From the NCBI RefSeq assembly GCF_001742225.1, contig NZ_CP017076.1, positions 1,472,501 to 1,536,500 on the forward strand: a stretch of 64,000 nucleotides of DNA, read 5' to 3'. The DNA comes from Novosphingobium resinovorum (GTDB taxonomy: Bacteria > Pseudomonadota > Alphaproteobacteria > Sphingomonadales > Sphingomonadaceae). The notes under the pieces were generated by a model, which saw only the letters and a list, made by a program, of their open reading frames with translations, ran no database searches and was not told the origin of the DNA. The position numbers and the translations under genes were made by a program. Positions 1 through 10,374 of this stretch are shown one piece after another (position 1 is the stretch's first letter; the number at the start of each line of letters is the position of its first letter).

Positions 1-28
1 CGGGCTGAAAACCAGCCCCATATGGTGA

Positions 29-1714
<1,686 letters not shown>

Positions 1715-1733
1715 AACATTGCTCCCATCCGCA

Positions 1734-1925
1734 TCAGGAGGTGCGCTTCCTCCTTTGCCTGGATAACTTCACTTCCTCGGCAAAGCATTCCCGTGCCGCC
1801 TGCTTTGCCAGGATGCCGACCAGACGCAGAAGGCGAGGGTCGGGACTGCCGCGCGGCGTAAACGTCAACTCCGGCGCGTCCAGCAGCAAAGATTCGAGCA
1901 GCGCTTCGCGCTCGGCTCCTGTCAT
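1734..1925 (-). CDS. Small hypothetical protein upstream of the recombinase
   Basis: A 63-residue ORF beginning MTGAEREALLES and containing TPRGSPDPRLLRLVGILAKQ. It ends 19 bases before the recombinase start and reads in the same direction, so the two are likely cotranscribed. The start at 1925 is chosen because the sequence becomes protein-like from there; an upstream in-frame ATG at 1994 adds 23 poorly protein-like residues. I do not recognise the family. A recombination accessory factor is possible by position only. Confidence 0.5.
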   Translation of the reverse strand: MTGAEREALLESLLLDAPELTFTPRGSPDPRLLRLVGILAKQAARECFAEEVKLSRQRRKRTS

Positions 1926-2179
1926 CTTTGCTGTGTTTTGTGAGGCTCGCAAGGTCATAACTGACAGCATTCGCCCCGTGCCCGGTATAAGCAATGGAAT
2001 TTACGGGCGAACATTTGGCGGCGATCAGTATGCCGACGCGTGTCATGGCGTGCGGCGGCGTGGTCTGGCGTGCCGTGGCATAGTGAAATGACCTGTCGGA
2101 ATCGATCGCTGTCGCCGTCATCTTTCGCCTCGATACTACCCCATCGGAAGCTGTTGCTTGTGGATGCGACTTTATCGTA
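1926..2179. other. Intergenic region between recombinase unit and toxin-antitoxin pair
   Basis: About 250 bases between two divergent units. It must hold promoters for both sides, but I could not pick a convincing -35/-10 pair. Overlapping frames here have no protein-like character. Confidence 0.4.
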
Positions 2180-2197
2180 TTGTATTTAGAGATACAA
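2180..2197. promoter_or_regulatory. Palindrome upstream of the antitoxin gene, probable operator
   Basis: A perfect inverted repeat TTGTAT (2180-2185) and ATACAA (2192-2197) with a six-base spacer, 31 bases before the antitoxin start. RHH antitoxins of this class bind such palindromes to autorepress their operon. Function is inferred. Confidence 0.5.
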
Positions 2198-2227
2198 GAT
2201 GCCATCTTCCGACCAAGGAGAATCGCC

Positions 2228-2527
2228 ATGGCCAACACTGCCGAACGCAAGGAATATCCGATCTCAATGCGTCTGCCCGAGGCCGATGTTGCCATGATCG
2301 ATCGTGCCGCCAGCTTGCGCGGCCGTTCGCGCACCGATTTCGTGCGAGATGCCGCTGTGCGCGCGGCCGAGGAGGTCGTCATGGAGCAGGGCCTGATCCG
2401 GATGAGCTCGGAAGGCTTTGCTCAGTTCATGGATGTGCTGTCGCGCCCGGCCGCTCCTGTTCCGGAGATGGTTGAAGTGCTGAAGCGGCCTGCGCCGTGG
2501 GAGCCCGGCTACGCGGCGAAGCGGTAA
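2228..2527 (+). CDS. tacA: DUF1778 ribbon-helix-helix antitoxin (TacA-like)
   Basis: A 99-residue protein. The RHH DNA-binding part is at the N-terminus (YPISMRLPEADVAMIDRAA, then RSRTDFVRDAAVRAAEE), typical of DUF1778 antitoxins. The C-terminal tail (about 60-99) would wrap the toxin. The ATG at 2228 is preceded by AAGGAG at a good distance, which decides the start over an upstream alternative at 2180. The GNAT gene starts five bases after its stop. Family knowledge: these antitoxins neutralise a GNAT acetyltransferase toxin and autorepress with it. Confidence 0.9.
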   Translation: MANTAERKEYPISMRLPEADVAMIDRAASLRGRSRTDFVRDAAVRAAEEVVMEQGLIRMSSEGFAQFMDVLSRPAAPVPEMVEVLKRPAPWEPGYAAKR

Positions 2528-2531
2528 TCCC

Positions 2532-3041
2532 TTGCTGCTTTCAGGACCCGAGCCGCTTTCCGCCGCCCACGATGTTTCTGAGTTTACCTGTGGCAAGCCG
2601 ACGCTCGACCGCTGGCTGAAAACCCGCGCGCTCTCCAATCAGCAGAAGGGCTTTACCGCCGTTCTCGTCGTGCATGAGGCAGGGCGTGTGGTGGGATATT
2701 ACGGCCTTGCACCAACAGCCGTTGTGCCATCGGTGCTACCGCGCTCCATCCGGACGGGGCAGCCCCCTAATCCAATTCCCTGCATGCTGCTTGGCCAGCT
2801 CGCGACCGATATCGGCTCGGCAGGGTTGGGCATCGGGACTGGCCTTGTGAAGCACGCCCTCCAACGCTGCGTTCAGGCCGCATCGCTGATCGGTGGGCGG
2901 GCATTGATGGTCAACGCCGTCGACGGGGAGGCTGCCGAATTCTGGCAGCGTCGAGGATTTGGGCCTGCCAGAGATGATGGACTGGTCCTGTTTCGCTCGA
3001 TCAGCGATATTGCTGCGTCGCTCCGTGAGGCTGGAAGGTGA
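2532..3041 (+). CDS. tacT: GNAT acetyltransferase toxin (TacT-like)
   Basis: A 169-residue GNAT-fold protein with TTG start, only four bases after the antitoxin stop, so translational coupling is likely. The acetyl-CoA loop is LGQLATDIGSAGLGIGTGL (Q-x-x-G-x-G type) near residues 87-105, and the C-terminal EFWQRRGFGPA matches the conserved end of the fold. Known toxins of this type acetylate the amino group of charged aminoacyl-tRNAs and stop translation. Which tRNA is targeted cannot be told from sequence. Confidence 0.88.
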   Translation: MLLSGPEPLSAAHDVSEFTCGKPTLDRWLKTRALSNQQKGFTAVLVVHEAGRVVGYYGLAPTAVVPSVLPRSIRTGQPPNPIPCMLLGQLATDIGSAGLGIGTGLVKHALQRCVQAASLIGGRALMVNAVDGEAAEFWQRRGFGPARDDGLVLFRSISDIAASLREAGR

Positions 3042-3326
3042 ATGGTCCAATGTTTCGTGGACGTCTTCCTTGCTAAATTTGAGGCAAGGACCTACGCCGG
3101 ACATTCAAGACGGTGACCGGCAAGGCGAGGATCTCGAAGGAAATCCGCTTCCGCCTCCAGAACCACGCGTTGCAGGATGCCAGCTGCAAGAACCATGACC
3201 GCTAGGCACCACGTAGTGGAAAAGCGCGCCGACATGACGAAACGGCACAGGTTCGTCTGCGCCATGCTTGCCAAGAAGTGCGCGCAAGTGCCGGAGGGAA
3301 TGCAATAGCCCGGCCTTCGACGGTAC
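3042..3326. other. Intergenic region after the toxin gene, with a weak small ORF
   Basis: About 285 bases between the toxin (plus) and the exonuclease (minus). The only reading frame I noted is a 37-residue plus-strand ORF at 3195-3308 (MTARHHVVEKRADMTKRH...), lysine/arginine-rich, without a convincing ribosome site. It may be a degraded remnant. No clear terminator was found for either flanking gene. Confidence 0.35.
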
Positions 3327-4223
3327 TCAGATCCGGTCTGAAAACCGATCATAGGCATCGATCCGCCTAACCGGGGGATCGACCTCATACCGATAGATTT
3401 CCGTTCTCAAGAACCGTAGCTCGGCCTCGAGCTGAGCCTCGGGAACGTCAATATACCATGCGCGCGGCTGCGGGCCGGGATCGCCGTTCCAGCGGTATCC
3501 CCGCGCTTTGAGGACATCCTTGAGGTCAAAGGGTGCGTTCTCCGCCCAGATTCGCCAAGAAACGGCACGAGCGCCGTCCAGGAGACGGCTGAGACCTGTA
3601 GCGCCAGATCGGGGCAGCCACATTGCCAGCAACTCGACCGTAGCAAGACAGTCGTACATCGCGCGGTGGCGGTCGTAGAAGAAGCCGGCGGCCTGAGCGA
3701 GATAGGCGAGTTTCGTGCCCTCGAACCCCTCCGCTGCCCAATCGATCTGGCTGAGCGAGCATGCCCACGGCTTCGTCGAGAACACGTCGCTGAATCGTTC
3801 AAGGAAGCGGCGGTCGAATGCCGCGTTGTGCGCGATGACGAGCGAAGCCGGCGCTGCGAATGTGGCTACCGCTGCGGGATCAATAATCTGGCCGGCCACC
3901 ATCTCGTTGGTGATGCCCGTGATCGCGGTGATTTCCGGGGCGATAGGCTCGCTCGGCTGACGCAGCCCTTGGAAGCTGTCACCCACGCTGAAAATAGTGC
4001 CATCCAAGCCATAGTTGAATGGTGTCATGGCGAGTTCGATGATCTCGTCGCGCTGATGGTCGAGCCCCGTGGTCTCCACATCGACCACCAGGCCAAGGCG
4101 CAGCGGCGTGCATGGCGGAGGAACGATGCGAGGGCGCGGCTTGAGACGCCGGACGACCCGGTAGTCTCCCGTGGCCTCCAGCGTCTGCGCCAGGGTCTCC
4201 AGATGGTCAGAAGATGTCATCAT
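3327..4223 (-). CDS. DnaQ-like 3'-5' exonuclease (DEDDh)
   Basis: A 298-residue protein with an RNase T/DnaQ exonuclease domain at about 42-205. The DEDDh residues are all visible: Asp48 and Glu50 in VVDVETTG, Asp136 in AHNAAFDRRF, His186 and Asp191 in DRHRAMYDC. The C-terminal 90 residues form an extra region (WYIDVPEAQLEAELRFLR...) that I do not recognise. It is the last gene of a minus-strand unit and its start overlaps the end of herA by 17 bases, so coupling with HerA is expected. Role inferred: a nuclease arm of, or immunity modulator for, the SIR2-HerA system. An alternative start two codons in is negligible. Confidence 0.88.
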   Translation of the reverse strand: MMTSSDHLETLAQTLEATGDYRVVRRLKPRPRIVPPPCTPLRLGLVVDVETTGLDHQRDEIIELAMTPFNYGLDGTIFSVGDSFQGLRQPSEPIAPEITAITGITNEMVAGQIIDPAAVATFAAPASLVIAHNAAFDRRFLERFSDVFSTKPWACSLSQIDWAAEGFEGTKLAYLAQAAGFFYDRHRAMYDCLATVELLAMWLPRSGATGLSRLLDGARAVSWRIWAENAPFDLKDVLKARGYRWNGDPGPQPRAWYIDVPEAQLEAELRFLRTEIYRYEVDPPVRRIDAYDRFSDRI

Positions 4224-6231
4224 CTGACGCTTCGTTTACTGCCATCGGCTCCCCTCCAGCGGTATCGACCGGAGCGAGTCGAATGCCGGCGGCTCGACCT
4301 TCTTCGTGGAACCACAAATCGACCACGGCGGTATCGTCGCTGCGCGGCCGCGGTGATGCCTCCCGCACCTTGAATGTCGTCGGGAGATTGACCGAGGTTC
4401 CGAACACCAGCGCGTGCTGCCGAGGCAATGACGGTAACCGTTTCAGGACCGAATCCGAGATGAACGGCGTCATCTGCCGAATCTGAGAAAGATCGTCGGG
4501 GTTCTGGATGCGGTGAACCAGGAAATTGGAGCACTGGCTGAGAACCGTCTTGGACAGCTCACTCGGGCGTTGTGATGCCAAGAGCACGAACATGCCGTAT
4601 TTGCGTCCTTCCTTGGCGATGCGCTCGAATATCTTGGTCGCGTCCACTGCATAGCGGGATGGCGTCGCCGAGATGTAGCGGTGCGCTTCTTCCAGTAGAA
4701 GATGGATCGGAAAGCGATTGCGCGGATCGGCGCGCCGGAGCAGGCGAAACAGCATCCGCGCGATCACGGCGCTGACCAGTTCGACCACCTCGTCCTCGAC
4801 GTCATTCATGTCGATGATGATGATCTGATTGGCCTTGGTGTGGCCGGTTCCCTTGCCGGTCAGGCCGACCAGCCGAGTGAGAAACTCCAGCTCTCCATTG
4901 TCGGCGGCCGCGCCGCCCGCCTCATGCCGGAGGAATTCATACTCAGGGCGATCTTCCAGAGCCTGGAAGCGCGTCACCATCTGGGAGCAGTAGTCTCGGA
5001 TTTGCCGATTACCGTGCGCCTCCGCATACAGGATGGCGAGGTCTATTGCATCGCCGAGTGCCGCAAAGTCGAATGGCAGGTTTTGATAGGCTGGAAGCTT
5101 CAAATCCTCCAACTCGAAACCGTTCGGGCCAACCAGATAAGCATCCAGACCCGCAGGGTTGGCCATTTGGCCAAAGTTGATCGCAATATATGGCCGGATT
5201 TTTGCCGCGTTGATCTCGTTCGTGCTGAAGCGCTGGAGGATGCCAATGATCCGATCATGCTTGGACGGGCTCGACGAGTCGTCGCGCATAATCTGGGTGA
5301 TGCACTTGGCGAGGATGTGATTGCGGACGCTGTTGAGTTCTGCGGCCCCCGCATTTGAGAACAAGGTCGAGAGCCCGAGCGCCATGCGCAGGATGGGCAC
5401 CTGGGTGCGCTCGCTGGCTTGCAGCAACAGCTCCCATTCCGCCAGTTCCAGAAACCAGTGCGGCAAGCGGAAGCCCGCTGCCGTACCGTCGAGGACGACA
5501 CGCTCGACTCCGATCGCGCCCTCCTTCGCGGAAGCGCTCAGAGCGGCGTGATACTCGCCGTTGACGTCGAAGACGATGAAGGTCGCGCCGCGGGCGTGAT
5601 GCTCCTTCGGCTTGCAGAAAAGGGACTGCAAGACCGAGGCGACCGTGCAGGATTTACCGCTGCCGGTATTGCCCAGGACGGCGACATGACCGCCGAAGAA
5701 CTCGTTCAGACGAACTTTGACGTCGTAGTCCTCGAACACCACCGACTTGCCGATCGGTAGAACCCGATAGCGCGTGGCCCCTTCGGGTTGGCAGGCGCCG
5801 CCATCCGGGCCGACTGACGGCTCAACGGCGGCCTCGGTCTCAAAGATGCGATCGAGCTCGCCATCCAGCGCATACAGTGCGTCCGCATACAGAGACGGGA
5901 AAACCGACACACCGAAGCGGAACGCGCCGCCGCGCATCGGCAACATGCCGACGGGCACCACGTCCAGATATTTCGAGGAGCCGGCCCGGTCGAAATCGCC
6001 CCGCTCGGAAGGCGTGCTCGCGTCGCGCTCACGCAGGCCGACAACCTCGACTACGACATATTCCGACTGCGACGGAATCATCAGAAATGATCCCAGTCGC
6101 GCCACATAATGCACGTCGTCGAAGCCGACGACCGTGAAGTTATCGGTGCCGACGTGCATCTCGACGACAAAGCGGTCGGCCGCAACCGAGACCACCTTGC
6201 CGATCGCGCGCTTGCGATCGTCGTGGCTCAT
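4207..6231 (-). CDS. herA: HerA-like FtsK/HerA ATPase
   Basis: A 674-residue DNA-translocase-type ATPase. The N-terminal HAS-barrel-like region (1-150) is followed by Walker A GNTGSGKS at 187-194, a FIVFDVNGEY strand near 218-227 and a Walker B segment HLLLEEAH at 510-517, with an arginine-rich C-terminal motif region. HerA forms hexameric rings. When encoded beside SIR2 it assembles with it into a phage-triggered NAD-consuming complex (known for SIR2-HerA/Nezha). Start overlaps the SIR2 stop (ATGA); end overlaps the exonuclease start. Confidence 0.92.
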   Translation of the reverse strand: MSHDDRKRAIGKVVSVAADRFVVEMHVGTDNFTVVGFDDVHYVARLGSFLMIPSQSEYVVVEVVGLRERDASTPSERGDFDRAGSSKYLDVVPVGMLPMRGGAFRFGVSVFPSLYADALYALDGELDRIFETEAAVEPSVGPDGGACQPEGATRYRVLPIGKSVVFEDYDVKVRLNEFFGGHVAVLGNTGSGKSCTVASVLQSLFCKPKEHHARGATFIVFDVNGEYHAALSASAKEGAIGVERVVLDGTAAGFRLPHWFLELAEWELLLQASERTQVPILRMALGLSTLFSNAGAAELNSVRNHILAKCITQIMRDDSSSPSKHDRIIGILQRFSTNEINAAKIRPYIAINFGQMANPAGLDAYLVGPNGFELEDLKLPAYQNLPFDFAALGDAIDLAILYAEAHGNRQIRDYCSQMVTRFQALEDRPEYEFLRHEAGGAAADNGELEFLTRLVGLTGKGTGHTKANQIIIIDMNDVEDEVVELVSAVIARMLFRLLRRADPRNRFPIHLLLEEAHRYISATPSRYAVDATKIFERIAKEGRKYGMFVLLASQRPSELSKTVLSQCSNFLVHRIQNPDDLSQIRQMTPFISDSVLKRLPSLPRQHALVFGTSVNLPTTFKVREASPRPRSDDTAVVDLWFHEEGRAAGIRLAPVDTAGGEPMAVNEASDDDIF

Positions 6232-7550
6232 GCCTCGCCATCCTTCGTCTCATCGTCCCTTTTCGGCGCCAGCTCCGACAACACCTTGCGGACGGCATCA
6301 TCAATCCTGTCGCTGGGGCGCTGGGGCATGAAATGCTCGACGATCATGTCGAAGTAGTGCGCCCTCGTCCCCTCGGAAGGGCCATTGCCTCCAATGATCC
6401 AAATGCGCGGATCGCGCAGCGCCCGCAGCTTGGCGATCTCTCCCTCCGTGTCAGGCGCCGCAAAGATCACCAAGCGGAAGGTCGGGATCGTCAGAGCCTG
6501 ATAGATGATGTTGTTCAGGTGCTCGTCGCCGAAGGCGTAGCCGGCCGTGATGAGAACGCTCTGCTCGCGCACGATCCGGGACTGAAATTCCCGGAACAGG
6601 TCTGCGTAGGGCGAGCCGAGCGAAGAGTTCTGCTTCGCCGGCGTCGGATAGATCAGCATCTGGTTTGAGGATTCCGGCGGCCAGACCTCCTTGATCGGGA
6701 ACAGGCCATGATCGTCCTCGGTCCAAGTGACCGAACCATGCAATTTGCAGAGATAGACGAAGGCGTCGACGGCGGTCCATTTGCGGCTGGCGACGTCGAG
6801 CTGCTCGGCCAGAGCATAGCGGAAGATCGCCGGGTTGAAGCGGCGTTCTACGACGCCGGAAAAACCGTTGGCATAGGGAATGCCCAGGCGATCCATCGCC
6901 AATTCGCTGAAATGATCGTAGTTGGTCGTGAACACCCAGGGCCGGGGCAAGGACCGATCGCGTAGGACCAGTTTCTTGTAGAAACGCTCGTAGAGGTCGC
7001 GCACGGTCGTGTCGCCCTCCGTGGCGAAGGCCCCTTGGGTGACACGGGTCCATAGGAAGTCCTGGACCTTCTTGATGATGCCGTCGAGAACAGCGCGATA
7101 GGGGTGAAGATCTGGATTCTCGCTCTGGCGCAGCACGAACCGTTGCGCGAACAGCACCTCCATCAAGCGTTCCAGGTTACGGCTGTAATCCTTCGCCAGG
7201 TCGACCCCGAGCGCATCGAGATAGTCGAGTTCGTCTTTGGTCAGCAGCCACGGCGCCGGTACAGCGCCGGCTGTTGGCGGATCGCTGTAGAATCCCGCCG
7301 CGCGTGCCTCGACGGTTTCGCCGCAAAACTCCTTGGCCAGCGGCGCCATGGTCGCAATGCCGAGTTCCTTTTTGTCCTTCATCAGGGAAGAACATCCGGC
7401 GCCGAGCAGGAATGCGATATTCTTGGCGTTCATGGCCTCAGAAATCGCCTTGCGGGCGCTCTCGATCCCTTTGTTCCAGTCCAGTTCAGATGGCTCGGCA
7501 TCGCCGTCCCGCAGAAACTGGAATTTTCGCTCTTCTTCGACTTCGCTCAT
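6228..7550 (-). CDS. SIR2-domain protein, probable NAD hydrolase effector
   Basis: A 440-residue SIR2 family defence protein. Visible motifs: LLGAGCS (about 48-54) for NAD binding, FTTNYDHF with Asn210, KLHGSVTW with His271 (the family catalytic pair) and GYAFGDEHLNN (337-347). Residues between 80 and 200 form a family-specific helical insertion. It lies 23 bases after AbiEii and overlaps herA by four bases. In SIR2-HerA systems the SIR2 subunit depletes NAD+ on infection and causes abortive infection. The catalytic residues are intact, so an active enzyme is expected. Confidence 0.9.
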   Translation of the reverse strand: MSEVEEERKFQFLRDGDAEPSELDWNKGIESARKAISEAMNAKNIAFLLGAGCSSLMKDKKELGIATMAPLAKEFCGETVEARAAGFYSDPPTAGAVPAPWLLTKDELDYLDALGVDLAKDYSRNLERLMEVLFAQRFVLRQSENPDLHPYRAVLDGIIKKVQDFLWTRVTQGAFATEGDTTVRDLYERFYKKLVLRDRSLPRPWVFTTNYDHFSELAMDRLGIPYANGFSGVVERRFNPAIFRYALAEQLDVASRKWTAVDAFVYLCKLHGSVTWTEDDHGLFPIKEVWPPESSNQMLIYPTPAKQNSSLGSPYADLFREFQSRIVREQSVLITAGYAFGDEHLNNIIYQALTIPTFRLVIFAAPDTEGEIAKLRALRDPRIWIIGGNGPSEGTRAHYFDMIVEHFMPQRPSDRIDDAVRKVLSELAPKRDDETKDGEA

Positions 7551-7573
7551 ATACCCCCGGTCCTCCCAGTTTC

Positions 7574-8590
7574 TTACTTGGCTGCTCTGTTCGCGCGCGC
7601 GGCTATATCAGCGCACCGCGCCATGAGCGCTTCGAACGGCTCCTCGTCGTCGAAGAGCAGTCCATCCTCAACCATGCGGGCATAGTCATCCTCCAACGCC
7701 TTCGCGCCATCGCCGACCGGCACGAGTTGCAAGCCGCCGCTGACAGCCGCTGCATAGTCGATCGGCGTGCGGTCGGCGGCCTTCTCTGCGAAGAACATCG
7801 ACTTGTGCCGGGCGACAGCGTTGGCCAGGTCGCGATCGGCAAAAGCGGCTTCCGCGAAGCCGGCTTCGTCCAGTCGGACAACATCGTGCCAATGTCGCGC
7901 GAAGCGGTCGCCGCGCAGCCGCTCCTGGAGGCAGAAGGCGTGGATGGCGGTCGCCTTCTCCCAGAAGGTCCGCTCCGCGTGCATGACGCGCGGCCGCGCC
8001 GTCGGAAACACCAGGCCGTCGATCAGGCCGGCCGCGTCGCAGACGACGTCGCGCAGGCTCGAGGGTTCGCCCGTCGAGCGCGCGCCGAACTCCAGCATGA
8101 CGCTTGGAGCCACATAGCCGGACCCGGCCGCGGTCGCCTCATAGTCGATGAAGAGCTTCTCATCCTCGACGCGGACGGCCGCCGCCAGCCCTTCAGCGGC
8201 CAGGGCCTTCGCGATTACCGGCTGCACCGTCTCTGCGACCCAGGCCGGCAAACGCCGGCGGACCTCGCTGGACCAGCGCTTTTCCTCGCTTCGTGTCTTC
8301 GGCAGACCCTCGCCATTGCCCCCGACCAGATCGGGCGCAATCGCCCGAATGTCGTAGGTCAGATCCACATCCTCCGAAAAACGGCGAATGACCTGATAGG
8401 CTTTTGACAGCGACGTCCCGCCCTTGAACAACAGATGTTCGCCGAGCGGTGCCGCGTAGAGGGTCGCCAGCGCCCACACCACCCACACATCCTTTTCGAG
8501 AAGATGGGTGGGGCGACCCGAACGGTCGGCGACGACGCTCAACGCGTCACGCCGATCCTCGGCCGAAAGCTGGAGGAAAACGTCAGCCAT
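7574..8590 (-). CDS. abiEii: AbiEii nucleotidyltransferase toxin
   Basis: A 338-residue protein of the AbiEii/AbiGii toxin family. The nucleotidyltransferase signature is KGGTSLSK (56-63) followed by FSEDVDL (71-77). The ATG at 8590 (MADVFLQL) is chosen; a longer frame from 8665 would overlap the antitoxin far more. The chosen start overlaps the end of abiEi by eight bases, the usual coupling of the pair. AbiEii toxins modify tRNA 3' ends or otherwise block translation by adding nucleotides. Downstream the SIR2 gene follows after 23 bases, so the toxin is not the end of the transcript, which is unusual for AbiE. Confidence 0.88.
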   Translation of the reverse strand: MADVFLQLSAEDRRDALSVVADRSGRPTHLLEKDVWVVWALATLYAAPLGEHLLFKGGTSLSKAYQVIRRFSEDVDLTYDIRAIAPDLVGGNGEGLPKTRSEEKRWSSEVRRRLPAWVAETVQPVIAKALAAEGLAAAVRVEDEKLFIDYEATAAGSGYVAPSVMLEFGARSTGEPSSLRDVVCDAAGLIDGLVFPTARPRVMHAERTFWEKATAIHAFCLQERLRGDRFARHWHDVVRLDEAGFAEAAFADRDLANAVARHKSMFFAEKAADRTPIDYAAAVSGGLQLVPVGDGAKALEDDYARMVEDGLLFDDEEPFEALMARCADIAARANRAAK

Positions 8591-9176
8591 AGGCCGCCTT
8601 TCCGACGCTCTGCGCGAGCCATGTCGGAAGCTGCGGCGCGGCGGCGACCAGTTCGCCGAACACACCAGGCGGCATCTTCCGCTTCAAGGTCGTGAGCGCG
8701 GCCTCCGCCTTTTCGGGGCCGAGCCAGGCCAGCGCCCGCACGGCCTCGCCTGCGGGGCGGTTGGCCAGGGCCAGTTGCCAGCGCGGCGCGTGCCGCAATT
8801 CGACGACCTGCTTGCCGAGGTGTATCTTTCGGCTGCGTCCGGAGGTCAGATAGACCGAGCGGACGGGCACCTGCGTCGTCAAGCCAAGCGCGTTCGCCGC
8901 GGCGGCGCCGTTCGAGACGATGACCTCCCCTTTTTGGGTCGCGAGGGCCTCGACAGCCTGCTCGACCGACGGTGCGCGCGTGCCGAACCGACTGGCTATG
9001 GGGCGCAGATAGACGCCACGGCCGGCGCGGATGAGCTGCCCGCGCTCGGACAGACGCGACAATGCCTGATCCACGGCCGCCCGGTTTCCGAGGTGGAGCA
9101 GGCCCTTGGCGGACACGGGCATCCCTTCGGGAAGTCCCGTCGCATGTGCAAGAATCTGTTCGGTCAGCCGTGTCAT
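8583..9176 (-). CDS. abiEi: AbiEi-type antitoxin/transcriptional regulator
   Basis: A 197-residue protein with an N-terminal winged-helix (about 1-65; NRAAVDQALSRLSERGQLIRAGRGVY) and a C-terminal antitoxin domain. This matches the AbiEi/DUF6088 group, which autoregulates the abiE operon and neutralises AbiEii in a type IV-like manner. It is the first gene of the five-gene minus-strand unit, with a promoter directly upstream and AGGAG seven bases before the ATG. If it represses its own promoter it would also set the level of SIR2, HerA and the exonuclease. Confidence 0.87.
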   Translation of the reverse strand: MTRLTEQILAHATGLPEGMPVSAKGLLHLGNRAAVDQALSRLSERGQLIRAGRGVYLRPIASRFGTRAPSVEQAVEALATQKGEVIVSNGAAAANALGLTTQVPVRSVYLTSGRSRKIHLGKQVVELRHAPRWQLALANRPAGEAVRALAWLGPEKAEAALTTLKRKMPPGVFGELVAAAPQLPTWLAQSVGKAAYG

Positions 9177-9194
9177 CGTCGTTCTCCTGTTGGA

Positions 9195-9223
9195 AATGTA
9201 CGCGAGTTTCTGACAGTTTTCAA
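9195..9223 (-). promoter_or_regulatory. Promoter of the abiE-SIR2-herA unit
   Basis: On the minus strand TTGAAA (9218-9223), a 17-base spacer, then TACATT (9195-9200), 18 bases before the abiEi ATG. Spacing is ideal and both hexamers are near consensus. The short distance to the start codon implies a very short 5' leader. Confidence 0.7.
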
Positions 9224-9228
9224 GAAAG

Positions 9229-9270
9229 CGCAGGGGAACATACCGAATAGGGGGAAAGCCTTCCCCTGCG
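9229..9270. repeat. Ten-base inverted repeat between divergent units
   Basis: CGCAGGGGAA (9229-9238) and TTCCCCTGCG (9261-9270), perfect complements with a 22-base loop. It lies between the abiEi promoter and the ardC leader. There is no T-run, so it is more likely a protein site or insulator than a terminator. A second palindrome (9301-9316, GCGGGGAGATCCCCGC) follows. Confidence 0.55.
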
Positions 9271-9326
9271 GCCGAGCCTTGGTCTCTTCCTACCCCTTCT
9301 GCGGGGAGATCCCCGCAACGCCCCCT

Positions 9327-9411
9327 TCAGAGTGAGAGTGCGGGCGGATTTTCCGTGACGGGTTAAGAGCTGGAGGAGAGGCTTCCGGCACCCGTCGCGG
9401 AGATCATCCCG
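9327..9411 (+). promoter_or_regulatory. Structured leader, copy A (upstream of ardC)
   Basis: First of three near-identical leaders beginning TCAGAG and ending at the ATG 85 bases later. Left arm GTGACGGG (9355-9362) can pair with CCCGTCGC (9391-9398), one pair being G-U. Between the arms is a GGAGGAGAGG purine block. The ribosome site GGAG follows the right arm directly. A small CGGA/TCCG hairpin precedes the stem. Confidence 0.7.
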
Positions 9412-10374
9412 ATGGCCAGACAGGGTCGTAACCTCGCGGAAGGTGGCGCGCGCAGCAACCTTTACGACGACATCACCAACAAGATCATCGCCGAGCTGGA
9501 GCAAGGGCGGTTGCCATGGGTCCAGCCTTGGGGTGCGTCGCCTGATACCGCCCCGCTGGGCCTGCCGAGAAATGCTTCAACCGGCCGGTCCTATTCCGGC
9601 ATCAATATTCTCATCCTCTGGGGGGCTGTCATCCAGCATGGTTTCCCCGCTCAGGCGTGGCTGACGTTCCGCCAGGCGCTTTCGCTTGGCGGCAATGTCA
9701 GGAAGGGCGAGCGTGGCACGACTGTCGTTTATGCCGACCGTTTCATCCCCGAGGACGAGAAGCGCCGTGCCCGCGAAACGGGTGAGGATGCGCATGCCAT
9801 TCCGTTCCTGAAGCGGTTCACGGTCTTTAACGCCGCGCAATGCGATGGCCTACCCGATGAGATCACGGCAGTCGCGCCGCCACCGCCGCCGGGCCTTATC
9901 GAACCTCAGGTCGAGGCGCTGATCCGGGCCACCGGCATTGACTTCCGTATTGGCGGCAATCGCGCCTTCTATATGCCGTCGCTCGACTATGTGCAGGTGC
10001 CGCCTCCGCAAGCCTATTTCGAGCCGATCAACTGGCACAGGACGGCCCTGCATGAGCTGGGGCACGCCAGCGGCCATCACAGCCGCCTCAACCGCGATCT
10101 GACCGGCTCGTTCGGCTCGAAGAAATACGCTTTCGAGGAGATGATTGCCGAACAGGCTGCAGCTTTCAGTTGCGCCGCGCTCGGGATCGTGCCGACCGTC
10201 CGCCATGCCGATTATATCGGGTCGTGGCTGGAGGTCATGCGCGAGGATTCCCGCGCCATTGTCCGCGCGGCCTCGCAGGCCAGCAAGGCGGCGGACTGGC
10301 TGCTGTCGTATCTGCCTGCCGAGGACACCGGGGAGCCGGATGCGAGCGAAACCGACCGGAGGGCTGCGGCATGA
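9412..10374 (+). CDS. ardC: ArdC-type antirestriction protein with zincin motif
   Basis: A 320-residue protein. The N-terminal ArdC single-strand-binding domain (DUF1738; about 15-130, with SGINILILWGA and FRQALSLGGNVRKGERGT) is followed by a metallopeptidase-like domain with HELGHASGHH (HExxH starting at His214). ArdC proteins of conjugative elements bind single-stranded DNA and protect incoming DNA from restriction. The downstream DUF2958 gene overlaps it by ATGA. It has leader copy A in front, so it may be regulated together with the other leader-bearing genes. Confidence 0.88.
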   Translation: MARQGRNLAEGGARSNLYDDITNKIIAELEQGRLPWVQPWGASPDTAPLGLPRNASTGRSYSGINILILWGAVIQHGFPAQAWLTFRQALSLGGNVRKGERGTTVVYADRFIPEDEKRRARETGEDAHAIPFLKRFTVFNAAQCDGLPDEITAVAPPPPPGLIEPQVEALIRATGIDFRIGGNRAFYMPSLDYVQVPPPQAYFEPINWHRTALHELGHASGHHSRLNRDLTGSFGSKKYAFEEMIAEQAAAFSCAALGIVPTVRHADYIGSWLEVMREDSRAIVRAASQASKAADWLLSYLPAEDTGEPDASETDRRAAA

